NCBI RefSeq assembly: GCF_000321225.1
Contig: NW_004451856.1
Location: forward strand, 83,623-147,622
DNA length: 64,000 nt
Source of the DNA: Odobenus rosmarus divergens
Taxonomy: Eukaryota > Chordata > Mammalia > Carnivora > Odobenidae
Reading direction: 5' to 3'
Shown in pieces: positions 53,646 to 64,000 of this stretch. The notes beneath the pieces were generated by a model. That model saw only the letters and a list, made by a program, of their open reading frames with translations. It was not told the origin of the DNA and made no database searches. Made by a program: the position numbers and the translations under genes. Each line of letters begins with the position of its first letter. Position 1 is the first letter of the stretch.

Positions 53646-55098
53646 TTTTGTTTTGACAGTATTAATTTAGCTACTGGGTTAGGAGTATTAATTACTATTC
53701 ATATAAACATTTGGCTACAAACTCATGACTTATAAAATATTTTATTTGGTTTACATAGTGTTGGCTTACACATTGCTTTAAAATATTTTATTACCAATAT
53801 TTTAAAATCTAGAGATAGCCCATAAAGAATGAATTTCTCAATTTTTTTAGAAAATCAGAAGATTGGCATCCCTTCCTAGAATTTAATTCATCGGAGCTGA
53901 GGAATGGTAGGATATAGTCTTTACTTAGAGTATGCATTCTCCATTTTGGCACAGTTCTTACCACACCCTTTTATGTCCCTAAAGTTGAGTTTTAGCTGTC
54001 AGCCTTTGCAGGTTTTTTGTTTGTTTGTTTTTACCTGTGGAGGTGAGGAAAATGAACTATTTCTTATAATCAACTCTCTCACTAAAAGTGGCAAAATGAG
54101 AAGTGAAAGAGGGCTATATAATTCGAGAAAATTGAGCAAGCATATTTCTTTGCAGATGTAAAGATGTGAAGAATATTTCTATGTATAATAAAATATACAG
54201 GGAGCATATTTATTACATCCTTATGAAACAAACCATGGTAGGAACTATGGCTAGGTATGGGATAAGATAAATATTACTTCTGCAGTAGTTGATCATTTTG
54301 AAATCCCCCCCCCAACACACAAAGTAAATCCAGTTGCAAGGATATACAACTATATAGCTATCCATTGCCTTATTTTTTTGTGTGTGTGAAAACAAGCCAA
54401 AGCCCTTCATGGAATGAGAAATTAACACCATGAACTAGATATACTCTTAAGATTTGAACCATAGATAGTATAATGCTTTGTTGATAAGCTGAGTACATAA
54501 TATAAGTGTCTGCTGGTTTTACATAGACATTAGGTAAAAATTATTTTGAATTGTTAAAAGAATCAACTTTGTTTATGTAATCTAAGGGAAATTTTACTCC
54601 TAATTTTTCCATACCTCCTACCTCCTGCCTGGCAAAGATTGGATTCTTTAGTTAATAATACAACACATCTAAACAGTGAATATTTTTGTGTAAAGTTATT
54701 CTTATACCATTACATACAGCAATGTTCTGGTACACTTATTCCTATTAAAGTTGGAATTTGGGAAATTATTTGGCAGGGAATAATCTGGCTTACAATTTTA
54801 TGGGAAATCAGTTTCCAGACATTTAAATAACAGAACTAACTATGAATACATTCGCAAATTGTAGAGTTGAAGACTAAATTCTATAATGGACTTTCTGATA
54901 TCAAATTTTAGGAAAATGAATGTTGATATTGTGAAACATTGATATTCCATGAATAGGATTTATTGAGTTGCAGTGCAATATGGAACTGAGAATATTGAGA
55001 ATATTACACTATCAAAATTGCACAAACATCTTGAGAAAAGTTACCATCAGTCTAAAAACCAATAAGCAAGGATTTTAACTGTGTTTGTAAGTATTGTT
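53646..55098. other. Intergenic DNA, nothing recognised
   Basis: A C-run lies at 54306-54314. Frames up to 85 codons without features. Confidence 0.4.
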
Positions 55099-56270
55099 AG
55101 CTGGGAATAATTCTTCCCCATTCCTGATGTTTCCTTCCTGGGAAGTGGGCTCTCTTAATGTAACTCCAGGCCTCTCTTCATCCTTTATTTATCCAGCTCC
55201 TAGAGAGATGAAGTGTTTTGAGTGTTAGCATTAAGAAGAGTACATGAACCTACTTGACTTAGCTCCGATTTTTATCCCTGTTGAGAATAAGCCTGTGTGT
55301 TCTAAGTTGTAAATCTTAACTAGTCAGGCTGCCTTCATATGGAGAGGCCTACCCAAATCCAGCACTGCCTCTCCAAACAAACCATGTCCTGAAAGCTGTT
55401 CTCTATCAGTAACAGTTGAAATTTTGTCCTCCTACTTTTCTATTTGGTTGTATTTCTCAGCTTGTTCTAAACTGAGTGTAGGATTAGGGTGCTATTTATT
55501 GGGGAGGGGGCCTCAGAGATTTGGTTTATTCACCAGGAGCATTGAGAAATAAAAGAGAATACCTTGAGGGAGAAAATTTCAGGAAAAGATATTTGTGCCT
55601 GGCTTATAGAGTCTTATTTTAGGCCAAACATGTTTTTACACTTTTGCACGTGGCTTTGAACTTCTGTAGCCTGGGAAAGAAGCTCTAGCTGTCATGAGGT
55701 ATTTTGAGCTTGGCAGGTGACTGCAATTTATGACTTATGCAACTTATGTGAGAAAATAAAACAACCCTTTAGCTGTGTTGGGGGCTTCAGGTAGAGACTG
55801 CTTTAGCTTACTGTTCAGGTTAGCTTTTCTTCAGCTAAGGCAAAGATTCCATTGTAGAGAAGAGTTTTACATGTATTATAGACATTGGTTGACACAAGAA
55901 TATTTTGCTACTTTTAAACTGAAGGGCAGCCGAATATCTGCACGTATCATACTTAGAGATGCCCTAGCTTTATACAGTTAGTACCAAGACTAGTTAGGTA
56001 ACCAAATTGGGTATTCCAGGTTCTGTCCTCTTTCAGGATCAAGGAGGGCACTGTGAAGGGATTGACCTTGACTTAATGTGGCATTTCTGCCTATTTTTAT
56101 GACTCACTGTCCCATCATAGAATCTCAGTTTAGCTCTGTGTTGATGAAAGTTCTAACTCTGACTTGGTGTCTGAGACTCAAACTGTGGCTTCACCATAAA
56201 CTCGTGTTAGATTTAATGAACAGGTAAGAGATGTGAGCCCTTATTAGAAAGAAAATGCCATTCCCTTAAG

Positions 56271-56487
56271 AAAGAAAATCAACTGGGACGCCTAGGTGGC
56301 TCAGTTGGTTGAGCGTCTGCCTTTGGCTAGGTCATGATCCCAGAGTCCTGGGGTCAAGTCCCGCTTTGGGCTCCCTGCTCAGTGGGGAGCCTGCTCTCCC
56401 TCTGCCTTCCACCCCCCCCCACACTGCTTGTGCTCTCTCTCTGACAAAAAAATAAATAAATAAAAATCTTAAAAAAGAAAAGCAACT
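56271..56487 (+). mobile_element. CAN-SINE with target duplication
   Basis: The body is 56285-56473, head GGGACGCCTAGGTGGCTCAG, a C-run (56411-56420), tail AAAAAATAAATAAATAAAAA. The flanks AAAGAAAATCAACT and AAAGAAAAGCAACT differ by one base. Confidence 0.87.
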
Positions 56488-57040
56488 AAATGACATTATT
56501 ACAAATGCAGAGTCTTCAAAAGAAACAAAAATGCTCTATGTTTGGAATTGTTTGCCTCTAACAGTCCCATTTGCTTAGGAAAACAAGGAGAAACCAGAGT
56601 GGTTTGAAAAGGGTACTTCAGTTTTACTATCAAATCCAGGAGCACTTAAATAAGAAAATAAAGAAATATAGTAGGCTGATTAAACTGGAGGAAGAGATTT
56701 TTTATTTATTCATTCAAGAAAGAGTAAAGGGGAAAAGGGTATCCTGAATGACAAAGACACAAGTGGGGGAAAGGTACCCAGATTCTAACTGTCCTTAGGA
56801 GGAAAGATATTTTTGTTATTAACAGATCAGAAATGGTGACTGGGATCCAAAGAAATCTAACAGCAAGCTTGCGTGATTCCTACAAGAAAGGCCAGGCCAC
56901 TGAGAGATGATTTCTGAAAGCCACAGGCCCTCAGTCAGAGCAATTGGTGAACCACTTCTTAAAGATTGGGACAGCTACCCCAAGTGGTTACAAAAAGTCT
57001 GGGCAGAATTGAGAGAGGAAATACATGTGAAATAGGCAAA

Positions 57041-57165
57041 GTGTTTTTTAATTCAAGTATAATTAACATACAGTGTTATATTAGTTTCAGATGTACAATA
57101 TAACGATTCAACAATTTTATACATTACTCAGTGCAGTGGCAATGCCTATTTCTCCATATGCTACG
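57041..57165 (-). mobile_element. L1 3'-end fragment (minus)
   Basis: A T-run followed by TTCAAGTATAATTAACATACAG and TTAGTTTCAGATGTACAATATAACG, the antisense L1 3' end. It is only about 120 bp, severely 5'-truncated. Confidence 0.7.
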
Positions 57166-58939
57166 ATTCTGTCTCATCTAAAAAATACTTTTGGGAGGGA
57201 ACGTAATGACTTTAGCCAATAAATTTATGAAGTGAGGATCCTAAAGGAAAGTAGAGGAAAGACATGAAGAAATCTAGATGTGATAATCAGAGAACAAGTC
57301 CAGACTTTGGCTAAATGTCTGATGGAAGAATATCTCCAGGGTGGTGGGGATTATCCATCTCATTGAGAGTAGACAGAATTTAAACAATAAACCCAGAACT
57401 TACTGATTTCTTCTCTATTATTATTATTATTAATGCAGTGTAGTTATGAAAATCACCATCTGGCCAAAAAGTAAAGATAATCAGAAGAGAGGCACTCCAT
57501 TCCGGCAAGCAACATTAGCTCTTAAAACAGATTAGAGAAGGAAAGGGGCCACTTTGAGAATTAAATTAAATTGTTAAGGAACTCAAATAGGATTCCTGAA
57601 AGCTGTCAAGAAATAGCAGAGGGAAATTAAATACCAGTGGTATGTCCCAGTGTTTCAGAAAAAGACATAGCAGGAAAAAAAAACCCAAAAAGCTACTCAG
57701 ACCCTGGGACATTTAAAACTGCTTTTCCTCAGCACATAAGCTTCAGAAGCATCAAAATCTCTTAGTGCAAGAATCTGTTGAGGATGATTCTTCAGCTAAA
57801 ACAAATTGGAAATGAACTCTTCCCTAGGGGGCAGGTCTCACAGCCTGAGCAATCCCAAAATACCTGCTCTCGGGACATGGTGCAGTTGTGTCACCAGACA
57901 GAGCATACCCTCAGGGTAGCATTAGGGGCCCAAGACTCAACGGGAAAGGGATTAAGTACTGGATATGCTGGCATGTGGAAGAAAGTGCCTGAAGTGAGCG
58001 CCGGCGAGGTGCAGCCCCCCATTGCAGTTGTTTGCAAGGAGATGGAAATGCCTCACATGACTCCCTATGTGAGGATGCAGGAAATTAGAGATGGATCTAT
58101 TTTCTTCACAAAAATGTAAATGTGAAGAAATGTAAATGAAAATGGTAAACATGTAGTCTCAAATTACTTCTTGTTGGAAGAATTTTCCTGGTTTGGCTTA
58201 AGTAAACAGGTCATGGAATCCAGACAGTTGGTCTGGAATAACAGACTTCCTGCTGAGAATGAGGCCAAGAATATTTTCCTTTCCTCTCAGATATCATTGG
58301 ATTACTCTTGGGGTCTTGGCAGCCCTGGTTCTGGGAATGTAATTTTGCCTGCACTAACTGATTTAATGGCAAGAGAATGGCTTTCCATATTAGGTAGATC
58401 TGGAAAAGGACTGTGACCTGTGATAATTCTGTGTGGCCTGTTAACTCTTTGGATTTTTGGAATTGAGGCTTCTGAGAAACCAGGCCTTGAACAATTACTA
58501 TAACTTCTGAGGCTTTTGAAGCTCCAGACCCATTCCAGGGAGAAATTGCTGCAGTTGCTGCAGGGACACCGCTCTATTCAGGCAGAAAATCTCTAGCTGA
58601 GCCTGTGTAGAATAAGGAATTGAGGGATGAGTTTTGTTTTGCAGCTGAACTTTGCACTTTGCACTTTAACACACAAGACAAGAGAATTTGATTTTAGACT
58701 TTAGTTCTTTTGGGTTTTAATGTCTTTAACTTCAACTTGTAAAGGAATTTAATCTTGGGACTTTAATAATAGGGAAATTGTGTTCAAATATGAAGCATCT
58801 CTTTAAAGGCATTTTAATATTGAAGTATCTTTAAGATAGCATTCAATCTCTGCAGAACCTCATTGGACAGCATGCCTGGACATAATTTTGGACAGAAAAT
58901 AGAATACAAAATACATTTTTGGCGTGGAGTGGACTCAAT

Positions 58940-59176
58940 GTTGAAAAATATATATATATATATGATATATATGTATATGTATATATATTTTTAAAGGTTT
59001 TATTTATTAGAGAAAGAGAGAGGGAGCACACACACAGGGGGGAGGGGCAGAGGGAGAGGGAGAAGCAGACTCCTTGCTGAGGAGGAAGCCTGATGCAGGG
59101 CTCCATCCCATGACCCTGGGATCATGATCTGAGCTGAAGGCAGATGCTTAACCTACTGAGCCACCCAGGCGCCCTT
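58940..59176 (-). mobile_element. CAN-SINE (minus) with TA-rich tail
   Basis: A TA microsatellite (58947-58990) replaces the usual poly(T). The SINE then reads AAAGGTTTTATTTATTAGAG, GGGATCATGATCTGAGCTGA and ACTGAGCCACCCAGGCGCCC. The flanks AATGTTGAAAAATATA and CAAAGTTGATATATT are possibly a decayed target duplication. Confidence 0.83.
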
Positions 59177-59884
59177 CAAAGTTGATATATTGATTGTGTT
59201 GTTCTGATCCATTGCAGATTCTTCCTGGGGACAGCATTTAAATATTTAAACATTTAAAAGCTTCAGCTTTGCCACTGGACCCAGGAGAAAACCCCCAAGA
59301 GCAGAGATTGGTGTAGAGTGTGGTCTCATGAAGGTTGGAGGCAAAGTTCTCCTGAGGGAGAGAGTCACAACTCTTGCTGACCAAAGCCTTCATGCTTAGG
59401 TCCAGTGAATTAAGAGAATGAAAAGCTGGGAGATACGGGCTGGGTTCACCTCTTCCCCATTCCTGATGCTTTGTTCTTATAAAAGAAGCTTAATTTGTTG
59501 TAACTCTGGGCTTCCCTCTACCCTGTTAAACACTTTGAGGAGATTCTTAGCCTCTGAGTCCAGTTAGTAGGGCATGCTCTGCTCAGCTCCCCCTCCTTTT
59601 AGAAGTAAACATGCATTTTCCTCTGTTAGGACACATGGGAGCCTTGCCCTGTTCCAGTGCTACTTTACTTGTCCAGTAAGTCTGCCTGATTCTGGAGTTA
59701 ATGTTAGTGGGTGTCAACATATAAGTCAAGCCCTCCAACTTGACCTCTATTAGATATAAAAGTGATGTTTTGGCTTATTTTTTCTCCTTTGTTTTGGCCC
59801 CTGATATAAATCTTGGGTCTCTTTGCTCTGTTACAACCTAGATTGATTAGTTTTTCAAAGTTCTTAGTTTTCTAATTTGAAATG

Positions 59885-60180
59885 CCAGTCAATTCAACAA
59901 ATAGTTATTCAGCACCTACTATATGTTATTGTGCTGGGCCCTGGTAATACAGAATAAACAATATCTCATTAGATGGTAACCATTTACATGGTTATGTATA
60001 ATATTAGAAAACTATATACATCAAAAAGATAACGCAAAGGAGGAAGTAAGTGATCAGCCTGCCTGGTAATTTGGAGATAGGCAGCTTTCATGGAGAAGGA
60101 AAGTTTTGAGCAAAATGGCAAAGCAGGGGAAGCATATTTTTGATGGAGAGAATAGTACATAATAAACGCAGGGGATTATG
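59885..60180 (+). mobile_element. Ancient interspersed repeat
   Basis: CAACAAATAGTTATTCAGCACCTACTATATG, GCTGGGCCCTGGTAATACAG and later TTTTGAGCAAAATGGCAAAGC: the same family as at 34.6 and 52.8 kb. Decayed, family not assigned (L2/L3-like age). Confidence 0.5.
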
Positions 60181-60225
60181 ACATGCATATTGTATTAGGA
60201 TACTAAAAATAGTCGATAATTCCCG

Positions 60226-60299
60226 AGCATAATTTCTTTCCCTTTTTCTTTCTTTTCCCTATCCCTATCCCTTTCCTTTCCTTTCTTAGCATAATTTCT
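60226..60299. repeat. Pyrimidine-rich 50-bp insertion with direct flanks
   Basis: Fifty bases of almost pure C/T (60238-60287) lie between two exact copies of AGCATAATTTCT (60226-60237 and 60288-60299). The flanks look like a target-site duplication around a minus-strand A/G-rich tail. Confidence 0.8.
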
Positions 60300-61275
60300 G
60301 TGTTAGGAGGTAAGGTTAGCAAGTAGAAAGGACCAGGTCATACCATTCAGGAAACTTAGACATTATCTTGCCAATGCAGAGGATGAACAGCCTCAACCCA
60401 GAGAGTGATATGTTCAGGTTAACAAAGTGAAGTAGTTGGACAAAATGACTTCTACATTTCTTTTGAGCTTTCCAGTTTTCTGATTATTGTTTTGGGTCTT
60501 TGGCATAGATTTAGAATATTTCTCAGTTATCCTAAATCAGCTCCTTACCACACTATATTAGGTAGGATTGGGGTTTGCTATGTATTTGATATCCCTGATA
60601 AATAATAACATGGCTTAAACATGAGAGAAATTTATTTCTCTCATGTAAAATCAATTTGGGAAGCTAGTCTGGTAACTTTTACAAAGCCATTGGTAACCAA
60701 GATCCTTCTCACTCTTTACCAACCCTAGAGTATGAATTTTGTCCTCATGTTTTAAGATGGCAGCTGGAGATCCAGACATCATGCTTGCATTCTAGGATGG
60801 CAGCAGAAAGAAGGAAACTTAAGAAAATTTCCTGTAGGTACTTCCTATACTTTTACTTATATCTGGATGACCAGAATTTATTTTCCGGGTCACATCTGAA
60901 ATTGGAGAAAAGCTGAGCATATGACTGTACTGAGCAAAATCCTTTTTTAAAATTAGAGAAAAGGTAGAAAATTAATATGTAGGTAGGCAGTTATCTGTCT
61001 CTGTTCCAGTCATCGAAAAATGAGGTATCTATTTACTGATTTAAGTGGAAATAAAAGTGGTAGGTTATCAAAGACAGAGAATGTATTTTTCACAGAATTT
61101 ATTTTTCTAATTCTAGCTGTTAGTCTAACCTTTTTCTTTATAGCATCATGGTCCTGAAACTCCATTTATAAAACACACAACATACATCCTCAAATGCTGA
61201 ATGCATGCTTGGTAATGTATGGCCATATCATTCTTCTCTGACTCCTGACATTTTGGGTAAGCTGTTTTCTTCCAT
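60300..61275. other. Intergenic DNA with one unnamed old repeat
   Basis: About 60600-60860 (ACATGGCTTAAACATGAGAGAAATTTATTTCTCTCATG, 60609-60646; AGATGGCAGCTGGAGATCC) resembles an old LTR or DNA-element end, unnamed. No gene is seen. Confidence 0.35.
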
Positions 61276-61501
61276 AGGATACTAGGCTACTCGGGGCGCC
61301 TGGGTGGCTCATTTGTTAAGTATCTGCCTTCAGCTTAGGTCATGATCCCAGGGTCCTGGGATTGAGCCCCGCATAGGGCTCCCTGCTCCGCGGGGAGCCT
61401 GATTCTCCCTCTCCCACTTCCCCTGTCGCTGTGTCTCTCTCTGTCAAATAAATAAGTAAAATCTTTAAAAAAAAAAAAAAAAAAAGGATACTAGGATACT
61501 C
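61276..61501 (+). mobile_element. CAN-SINE with long A tail, young
   Basis: The body is 61293-61484, head GGGGCGCCTGGGTGGCTCAT, then a 19-A run. The 17-bp target duplication AGGATACTAGGCTACTC / AGGATACTAGGATACTC differs by one base. A long tail and a good duplication suggest recent insertion. Confidence 0.92.
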
Positions 61502-63258
61502 TTCGCTGTCTTGTATCTATTAATTTTCTGGGGTTCTGTGTCACTGATGCTTTGCCTAGAAAGCTAGGTTAGGACCTCTCCCTTGTCAGACTCATCACAT
61601 ACTGTCAGTCTTCCTAACTGGAAGTCAGTGAAAACAGAGAGGAGCTACATCTGTTTTGTTCCCTGCTCTAACCTTAATGTCTAGTATAGTGCCTGGAAAA
61701 TAGGTGCTTAAAAAGTTCATTGAAGGAATAAATAAGTATAAAGGTGAATGACTAAACCCAGGTGAAAAGGCATTCAAGTTCTTATTGCTGCAAAGCAATG
61801 AATGGTTAAGTGTGGCATTGATTACGCAGAGGTGTCAGATTTGGGTATGCAAAAATGTAATAATTTTTATCCAACTGAAATTAACATTGATGTTGAGCCC
61901 CTTGTCCTACTTGGATATTTAATCTTAGGCAATTCAGGATAGACTTAGTCAAATTATGGTTTTCTCGGTAAATTCAGGATTCCCTCTTCTGACTTTGTAT
62001 CTCAATTGTGAGGAAGTTATAATACAAGGCATGAAGAAGAGAATGCACCTGGACTGCTCTCTGCCCAAGCCAACATCTGGTGAGATGCACTATTCTAAAA
62101 GATCCCTGGACTCTGTGACTTTTCCACTGTGGCATCTACTGAGGCATCTGGGTTCCCATTGGTCTTTAGTTGCTATAGTCCATTGGTACACCCTTCAGCC
62201 ATTGAGATATCTCAACCCAGGGGATGTGATGAACGTGTGAGCTCTCTTTTAACAACCCCATGCCTCTCGAGGGCAAAATTAAGCTATTCTTCTTTCCATA
62301 ATGGGGCCAAAGGAAACTCTGTGGAGCTTTCTCAGGCACCTCCCTATAGATATTCCCAAGACATCATCTCTACCCACTGTCATCTTGCTGAGGTAGAACC
62401 CTATGTAAGGTTTGCCTCTTGCCTAGTCTCTAGTCGGAAAGTGGGGCACTGGTCTCCTCTTCACTCAAAGCCCCAAACCTATCTGGGATTCATTGCCGCT
62501 CACCCTCTCCCAAGAGATTTGGCCCTGGTGATGATGGTCAGAGGGCAGGTTCTCTTTTCAAAGACTCACAGTCTAACTCCAGGGTTCTCCTCTCATATCT
62601 CAGACTTTTCTCTTGTACATTTCTATCCCTTCTAAACTGCTTTGGCCAATCTCACATGCTTTCAAGTTTATTGTGTATGGTACAAATGCCACCAATAACA
62701 TCATGATTTTACTTGATACTTGAAAGTTAGGCTTTTGAGGCTCAAAAATAACTTTTTGCTTCATCTTTGCTGCAAGTTTCAGAAGTCTACTTTAAAACTC
62801 AGAAGCTGAGTGTGAACTCCTTTCACTTGCCCTTCTGTCCTTTCCCTGAGCCAAAGCCTAAATGCCCAAAAGAGAGGTCATGGAGAAAAATGAGAATTTT
62901 GAAGAAAAAAACCCAGATAGGTTATTAACAGATTAATCCAATATATTTACAGTAGGGACGGTTGATAATCACTCTAATGGCCCCCAAATGATAAAATAGC
63001 TAAATAACATTATAATGGAGAGGTATAAAATCATTGAATATTTTGAAGTAGTTTTAATAATATAAAAATATTTGTTTTAATGAGTGAAGAGAATGGTTTA
63101 TAAAAGTGACTGTACAAAGATCAGAACTTTATAAAAGTACTCAGAAAAGTCATGAGGAAAAAGAGCATAATTTTAGCAGTGATTGGGTAGGGTAGCAGGA
63201 CTATGGGTAATTTCAATTTTCTACATACTCTGATTTTTCCATCTAAGGAACATGAATT
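61502..63258. other. Intergenic DNA; longest non-gene frame here
   Basis: 61670-61735 may be the tail of a MIR/L2 element (GTATAGTGCCTGGAAAATAG). 62129-62635 holds the longest open frame outside repeats, 168 codons on the plus strand, with no recognised domain, no visible promoter and no splice context. It may be an old LTR remnant. It is not called as a gene. Confidence 0.35.
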
Positions 63259-63485
63259 AAATTTATGTTTATAGGGGCACCTGGGTGGCTCAATCGTTAA
63301 GCGTCTGCCTTCGGCTCAGGTCATGATCCCAGGGTCCTGGGATCGAGCCCCGCATCGGGCTCCCTGCTCAGCAGGGAGCCTGCTTCTCCCTCTCCCACTC
63401 CCCCTGCCTGTGTTCCTTATCTTGCTGTGTCTCTCTCTGTCAAATACATAAATAAAATCTTTAAAAAAATAAATTTATGTTCATA
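63259..63485 (+). mobile_element. CAN-SINE with target duplication
   Basis: The body is 63274-63470, head GGGGCACCTGGGTGGCTCAA, very regular GATCGAGCCCCGCATCGGGC, tail ATACATAAATAAAATCTTT. The flanks AAATTTATGTTTATA and AAATTTATGTTCATA differ by one base. A short TA run follows. Confidence 0.9.
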
Positions 63486-63815
63486 TATATATATATATTT
63501 CCAGTTTGAAATAATAAAATTTCCTATAGACAGGCCAGGCAAATAGCATCCTTTATATAATGATGGATGAATAAAACTTACTTCTATCTGAGTATGTTAC
63601 ATGTATTTTTAAAAAAGGGAAAAGACCCAGGGGAGAAACCTAACAGCAAAGTTCCCCATAAGGAAATCAAGGGAATAATAATACGCAGGAGGTGGAGAGA
63701 AGTCCATGGCTTATAGTTGGGGCAGGTTGCTGCCTTCAGACGCTTGCTCAGATGTGGGTAGATCTTACTCTGTCACTGCACAAACATATTAAAAGACATA
63801 TTCTACGTTACAGAG
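63486..63815. other. Intergenic DNA, nothing recognised
   Basis: A TA run continues to about 63500. No gene or repeat beyond that. Confidence 0.4.
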
Positions 63816-64000
63816 CAAGAAATTATGGTATCTAGATACAATGGACTATTATCTTGCAATAAAAAAGGGAACTCTAGCCATTTGTGACAACATGGATGGA
63901 CCTCAAGGGCATTATGCTAAGTGAAATAAGTCAGAGAAAGACAAATACCATATGAGTTCTCTTATATGTACAATCTAAAAACTTTTTTTATTTTATTTTT
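63816..64000 (+). mobile_element. L1 ORF2 C-terminal fragment, cut by window end
   Basis: Plus-strand ORF2-end words: GGTATCTAGATACAATGGAC, CAACATGGATGGACCTCAAG, GCTAAGTGAAATAAGTCAGA, ATATGAGTTCTCTTATATG. It continues beyond the window or ends in the last T/A-rich bases. Confidence 0.75.

Larger units (their letters stand above)
55099..59700 (+). mobile_element. Possible very old LTR element (uncertain)
   Basis: Two similar segments, 55099-55290 (AGCTGGGAATAATTCTTCCC, CATTCCTGATG, GTAACTCCAGGCCTCTCTTC) and 59421-59640 (AGCTGGGAGATACGGG, TCTTCCCCATTCCTGATG, GTAACTCTGGGCTTCCCTCT), bracket 4.1 kb in the same orientation. They may be decayed LTRs. The 57.7-58.8 kb interior has a run of text (CTTTGCACTTTGCACTTTAAC, GAAGCTCCAGACCCATTCC) that resembles ERVL/MaLR internal ends. 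The 113-codon (57778-58119) and 81-codon (58171-58416) frames may be remnants; no intact protein or named domain is seen. Confidence 0.3.

Noticed and set aside
1..64000. CRISPR arrays, operons, phage or plasmid genes
   Set aside because: Spliced mammalian gene structure, CAN-SINEs and L1s throughout; no regularly spaced repeats with unique spacers.

Overview
The window is nuclear DNA from a mammal, most likely a carnivoran of the dog-like suborder that is not itself a canid (bear, seal, mustelid or similar). Two things support this. One intron-containing gene reads as mammalian RFC3. At least nineteen tRNA-derived CAN-SINE copies carry the head GCGCCTGGGTGGCTCAGT and an A-rich tail of AAATAAATAAA type. 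None has the typical dog SINEC_Cf or cat variant sequence that I know. The rest is A+T-rich, repeat-laden DNA with no bacterial-style gene organisation.

Layout. 1-18.2 kb is 5' flanking DNA: a MaLR-type LTR (0.98-1.46 kb), other old LTR or DNA-transposon remnants, five insertion sites of CAN-SINEs, an assembly gap of 50 N at 11420-11469 with duplicated flanks, and a degraded plus-strand L1 tail (12.6-15.3 kb). 18.29-18.62 kb is a CpG-rich, TATA-less promoter. 18438-36174 is the complete RFC3 coding region, nine exons and eight GT-AG introns, giving exactly 356 codons plus stop, with a poly(A) signal at 36260. The introns hold SINEs, MIRs, old L1 pieces and a MER2-like element, but no second gene. 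36.3-64 kb is 3' flanking DNA dominated by retroelements. It has an old minus-strand L1 block (37.9-45.4 kb) riddled with younger L1 and SINE insertions, more old L1 at 48-50.5 kb, a composite pair of L1 3' ends at 51.3-51.9 kb, and a possible very degraded LTR-element at 55.1-59.7 kb. It ends in an L1 fragment cut by the window edge.

Functionally the only working unit I can support is RFC3, a subunit of the replication factor C clamp loader that loads PCNA at primer ends. All open frames outside its exons look like repeat-derived or chance frames.

I found no credible new biological system. The most useful unusual signals are the self-duplicated sequence around the assembly gap (likely false duplication), a SINE at 41.4 kb carrying a tandemly repeated piece of L1 that matches the L1 2 kb away, a composite insertion of two different L1 tails, a roughly 65-bp repeat shared by RFC3 introns 5 and 7, and a pyrimidine-only insertion with a target-site duplication at 60.2 kb. 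Repeat family names are from memory of consensus sequences and were not checked by search.
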